Assembly (NCBI GenBank): GCA_019420425.1
Contig: JAHZHG010000073.1
Coordinates: 1,392 to 9,941, forward strand
Direction of reading: 5' to 3'
From: Clostridiales bacterium
Lineage (GTDB): Bacteria; Bacillota; Clostridia; Lachnospirales; Lachnospiraceae
DNA: 8,550 nt
The notes beneath the pieces are model-generated. The model was not told where the DNA came from and ran no database searches. It worked only from the letters and a program-made list of their open reading frames with translations. The translations under genes and the position numbers were made by a program. Shown here in pieces: positions 5,866-8,550 of this stretch (the first letter of the stretch is position 1; each line of letters begins with the position of its first letter).

Positions 5866-6297
5866 ATGATCAGAAAAATAGAAAGAACAGACCGGGAGGC
5901 ATACCTGAAGATGGCCTGGGACTTTTATCATTCCGATGCAGTGGAGCATCCGGTGCCGAAGGAATTTCTGGAGCGCACATTTGACGAGCTGATGCGTTCG
6001 GATGCCTACGCGGAGGGGCTGATTTTGGAATACGAAGGTCATACGGCAGGCTACGGTCTGCTGGCGAAGACCTTTTCCCAGGAGGCAGGAGGAATGGTAT
6101 GCTGGATCGAAGAATTGTATGTAAAGCCGGAATTCCGCAGCCATGGCCTCGGCCGGGAGGTATTTGCCCGGCTGGAAAATGCCGGGTATGCGCGGCTGCG
6201 CCTGGAGGTGGAGCCGGAAAATGTGCGGGCTGTGCGGCTGTATGAACGGATGGGTTATCGGATTTTACCCTACCAGCAGATGATCAGGGGGAACTGA
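5866..6297 (+). CDS. GNAT family N-acetyltransferase
   Basis: A 143-residue single-domain protein of the Gcn5-related acetyltransferase family, which moves an acetyl group from acetyl-CoA to an amine. Motif A is clear: IEELYVKPEFRSHGLGREVF (81-100), with the RxxGLG pyrophosphate loop at 91-96. Motif B follows with LRLEVEPENVRAVRLYERMGYR, where Tyr126 is the usual candidate acid. AAGGA lies 6 nt before the ATG. It heads an operon whose next gene begins one base after its stop. Placement with two sugar or keto-acid enzymes suggests a small-molecule amine substrate rather than a ribosomal protein, but this is inference. Confidence 0.85.
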   Translation: MIRKIERTDREAYLKMAWDFYHSDAVEHPVPKEFLERTFDELMRSDAYAEGLILEYEGHTAGYGLLAKTFSQEAGGMVCWIEELYVKPEFRSHGLGREVFARLENAGYARLRLEVEPENVRAVRLYERMGYRILPYQQMIRGN

Positions 6298-6298
6298 C

Positions 6299-7696
6299 AT
6301 GAAAACGATTGGACTGGATATCGGAACAACGACGATTTGTGCAGTAGTGGCGGACACTGGGGCAGAGAGCCTTAGATTTTCCCGTACCCTGCCCAATACC
6401 TCGGCCCTGCCCGGCGGAGCCCAGGGGGAAAAATGGCAGGAGCCGCAGGTGATTGTGGATATATGCCGAAGTCTGCTGGAGGAAGGCACGGCAGCCCATC
6501 CGGATGCCGAAGGAGTCGGGATTTCCGGCCAGATGCATGGAGTTGTTTACTTGAACAGCGAGGGCAGGCCGGTCGGGCCCCTGGCCATTTGGCAGGATGG
6601 CAGAGGGGACGTGCGCGTGCCGGGCAGGGAGATCAGCTACGCACAGGAGCTGTCTCGGCTGACCGGCTATCCTATGGCCACCGGCTACGGCGTGACCACT
6701 GCATATGCGGATGCGAAAAACGGACGTATTCCCAGAGAGGCCAGATGGATCTGTACCATCGGGGACTACCTGGCCATGGAGCTGACCGGAAGAAAAACGC
6801 CCCTTGTCCATATTTCACAGGCCGCCGGTATGGGCTGTGTAAATCTGGAAAACGGGGATTTTGACCGCGCCGTACTGGAAAAAATCGGTTTTCCCACAGC
6901 GCTTCTGCCGGAGGTAACGACAGCGGAGCCGTGGGCCGGATGGACAGAGGTAAACGGCGTGCGTCTACCGGTAAGTGTATCCATGGGAGATAATCAGGCC
7001 AGCGTTCTTGGCTCGGTGGATGCAGAGGCCAATGTGCTGGTAAATGTGGGAACCGGCAGCCAGATTTCCGTAATCTGTGACGGTCTGCCCCAAAACTGGA
7101 AGGACGGCAGCGTGCGCCCCTTCCTTTTCGGAAAGACGCTCCAGAACGGCTCTTCTCTCTGCGGAGGCTATGCCTACAATCTGATGAAACGATTCCTGGA
7201 GGAGGTCTTTGCCCTGGGCGGTGCAGAAGCGCCGGATAATCTTTATGCCCTTATGGGACAGGCGGCCGCCAAAGCATATGCCGGGGAGAAAAACGGACGG
7301 ATGGAGGCGGATACCCGGTACCGCGGCACGCGGGCGAACGCAGCGCTTCGGGGAAGCTTTAGCGGAATCAGCGAGGAGAACTTCCATCCCGGTCATATGA
7401 TTCTGGGCGTAATCCGCGGCATTGCCGGAGAGCTGTTTGATTTTTATGAACAGGGCGCTCAGAAAAGCCGGGGGCCGGTTATGGTGGGCAGCGGAAACGG
7501 CATACGGAAAAACCCGCTGATGCAGCAGGTGATAGAGGATACCTTAGGCATGAAGCTGCTGATTCCGGCGCTTGAAGAGGAAGCGGCCCTGGGTGTGGCC
7601 CTGCTGGCGATGTACCAGACGGGAAGAGCCGGAGACTGGAGCGAGGTTAGCCGGTTGATTCGATACAATAACTGCGATAAAGGAGAAAACAAATGA
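6299..7696 (+). CDS. FGGY carbohydrate kinase, sedoheptulokinase-like
   Basis: A 465-residue cytoplasmic sugar kinase of the hexokinase/Hsp70/actin fold. Landmarks: phosphate-1 loop LDIGTTT (6-12), GISGQMHGV (74-82) as in xylulose and sedoheptulose kinases, WQDGR (98-102), the catalytic aspartate in SMGDNQAS (Asp231), phosphate-2 loop NVGTGSQIS (249-257), and the C-terminal adenosine segment VGSGNGIRKNPLMQQVIED. The SMGDNQASVLGS and NVGTGSQIS blocks favour the sedoheptulokinase (SHPK) subgroup, giving sedoheptulose-7-phosphate for the pentose phosphate pathway. D-xylulose or another ketose cannot be excluded. The start is one base after the GNAT stop, with a GGGGG stretch as ribosome binding site. 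The stop overlaps the next start codon as ATGA, so the three genes are translationally coupled. Confidence 0.87.
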   Translation: MKTIGLDIGTTTICAVVADTGAESLRFSRTLPNTSALPGGAQGEKWQEPQVIVDICRSLLEEGTAAHPDAEGVGISGQMHGVVYLNSEGRPVGPLAIWQDGRGDVRVPGREISYAQELSRLTGYPMATGYGVTTAYADAKNGRIPREARWICTIGDYLAMELTGRKTPLVHISQAAGMGCVNLENGDFDRAVLEKIGFPTALLPEVTTAEPWAGWTEVNGVRLPVSVSMGDNQASVLGSVDAEANVLVNVGTGSQISVICDGLPQNWKDGSVRPFLFGKTLQNGSSLCGGYAYNLMKRFLEEVFALGGAEAPDNLYALMGQAAAKAYAGEKNGRMEADTRYRGTRANAALRGSFSGISEENFHPGHMILGVIRGIAGELFDFYEQGAQKSRGPVMVGSGNGIRKNPLMQQVIEDTLGMKLLIPALEEEAALGVALLAMYQTGRAGDWSEVSRLIRYNNCDKGENK

Positions 7697-8550
7697 AATT
7701 ACTGACCTACAGATATAACGGAAAAGAGGCGGCAGGGGTGCTTTCCGAGGACGGGACAAAGGTAATTCCGGCGGCAGAGGATATGCTTACCCTGATTAAG
7801 ACGAAAACAGAAGAGGAGCTGCAGGCCCTGGCCCGGGAAGGAAAGGACAGTATCCTGCTGGAGAAAACAGAGCGGTGCGCACCGATTCCCCGTCCCGCCC
7901 AGGATATCCTCTGTCTTGGTATTAATTATATGGCACATGCCGAGGAATCCGCCCGGTACAAAAAGGAGGCATTTGAGCGGAACCGGGAATATCCGGTGTA
8001 TTTTTCCAAACGGGTAAACGAGGCAGTACCGGATCAGGGCGGGATCTGTGGCCATTTTGACGTGACGGAGCGGCTGGACTATGAGGCGGAGCTGGCCGTG
8101 ATTATTGGAAAGGATGCCTGGAAGGTAAAAGCGGAGGATGCGGAAAACTACGTATTTGGCTATACGGTACTGAACGACATCAGTGCAAGGGATATCCAGA
8201 CCAGGCATAAACAGTGGTATTTCGGCAAGAGCCTGGAGGGCTTCTGCCCTATGGGTCCGTGGATCGTAACGAAGGACGAGCTTCCGATGCCGCTGGATCT
8301 GGCGATTACCTCCCATGTAAACGGAGAGCTTCGGCAGAACAGCCGTACCTCTCTGATGATTTTTGACATCCCGACAGTCATCGAAGAGCTGAGCGGTGCA
8401 ATGGAGCTGAAGGCCGGAACCATTATTTCCATGGGAACCCCCGCCGGAGTGGGCATGGGATTTGAGCCGCCGAAGTTTTTAAAGGCCGGCGATGTGGTAG
8501 AATGCAGAATAGAGGGGATTGGAACACTGGCAAATACCGTTACTGAGTAA
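7693..8550 (+). CDS. Fumarylacetoacetate hydrolase (FAH) family protein
   Basis: A complete 285-residue member of the FAH superfamily. Members hydrolyse, decarboxylate or isomerise 2-oxo and acylpyruvate-type acids with Mg2+ or Mn2+. A short N-terminal domain (about 1-68) is followed by the catalytic beta-roll. Landmarks: LGINYMAHAEE (75-85), the metal ligands Glu131 and Glu133 in LDYEAELAVIIGK, Asp162 in VLNDISARDIQ, GKSLEGFCPMGPW, and the closing GTPAGVGMG plus GDVVECRIEGIGTLANTV. AGGAG lies 7 nt before the ATG, which overlaps the kinase stop. Known relatives include acylpyruvases, the HpcE-type isomerase/decarboxylase, and 2,4-diketo-3-deoxy sugar-acid hydrolases. The nearby KDG kinase makes the last idea attractive but unproven. 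The TAA is the last codon of the window, so any further operon genes and the terminator are out of view. Confidence 0.9.
   Translation: MKLLTYRYNGKEAAGVLSEDGTKVIPAAEDMLTLIKTKTEEELQALAREGKDSILLEKTERCAPIPRPAQDILCLGINYMAHAEESARYKKEAFERNREYPVYFSKRVNEAVPDQGGICGHFDVTERLDYEAELAVIIGKDAWKVKAEDAENYVFGYTVLNDISARDIQTRHKQWYFGKSLEGFCPMGPWIVTKDELPMPLDLAITSHVNGELRQNSRTSLMIFDIPTVIEELSGAMELKAGTIISMGTPAGVGMGFEPPKFLKAGDVVECRIEGIGTLANTVTE

Noticed and set aside
6284..6811. 175-codon open frame on the - strand opposite the FGGY kinase
   Set aside because: It is antisense to a gene with all expected motifs. The translation shows no family features or ribosome binding site.
1..8550. CRISPR array, tRNA or rRNA genes, insertion sequence
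   Set aside because: No regularly spaced repeats, no tRNA T-arm or anticodon-type structure, and no transposase ORF with terminal repeats were seen on either strand.

Overview
The window looks like part of a Firmicutes (Clostridia) chromosome, most likely a Lachnospiraceae-type gut anaerobe. The grounds are strong AGGAG-type ribosome binding sites, short or overlapping gene junctions, sigma-A-like promoters, moderate GC, and the style of the carbohydrate-catabolism proteins. The taxonomic call is inference from protein style only.

Layout. (1) 3-2283, + strand: the 3' part of a GH9 glycoside hydrolase gene, cut by the window edge, followed 28 bp later by a diverged glucosamine-6-phosphate deaminase (NagB) family gene. 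(2) 2284-3174: a clearly more AT-rich island. It contains a long GC-rich hairpin, a promoter, a small PBECR2-like (barnase/EndoU/colicin/RelE fold) protein, and a very strong promoter inside that gene's last codons. That promoter drives an unidentified structured RNA of about 115 nt with its own terminator, and a second terminator follows. (3) 3175-4263, - strand: a 2-keto-3-deoxygluconate kinase (PfkB family). (4) 4264-4461: a compact divergent promoter region with an imperfect direct repeat and two mutually exclusive leader hairpins. (5) 4462-5619, + strand: a metal-dependent amidohydrolase. (6) 5620-5865: a probable wreck of a GIY-YIG gene and a good promoter. (7) 5866-8550, + strand: a tightly packed operon of a GNAT acetyltransferase, a sedoheptulokinase-like FGGY kinase and a fumarylacetoacetate hydrolase (FAH) family enzyme. 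The last gene ends exactly at the window edge.

How the genes may work together. The GH9-NagB pair suggests release and deamination/isomerisation of an amino sugar, with the GH9 enzyme possibly acting on a glucosamine-containing glycan. The kinase, amidohydrolase and FAH genes read as an accessory sugar or sugar-acid catabolic locus: phosphorylation of a keto-deoxy sugar acid and of a ketose, hydrolysis of a cyclic amide or ester, and C-C cleavage or decarboxylation of a 2-oxo acid. No transporter, regulator or aldolase is visible, so the substrate cannot be named. The least explained element is the stand-alone RNA at about 2978-3093 next to the nuclease-fold gene.
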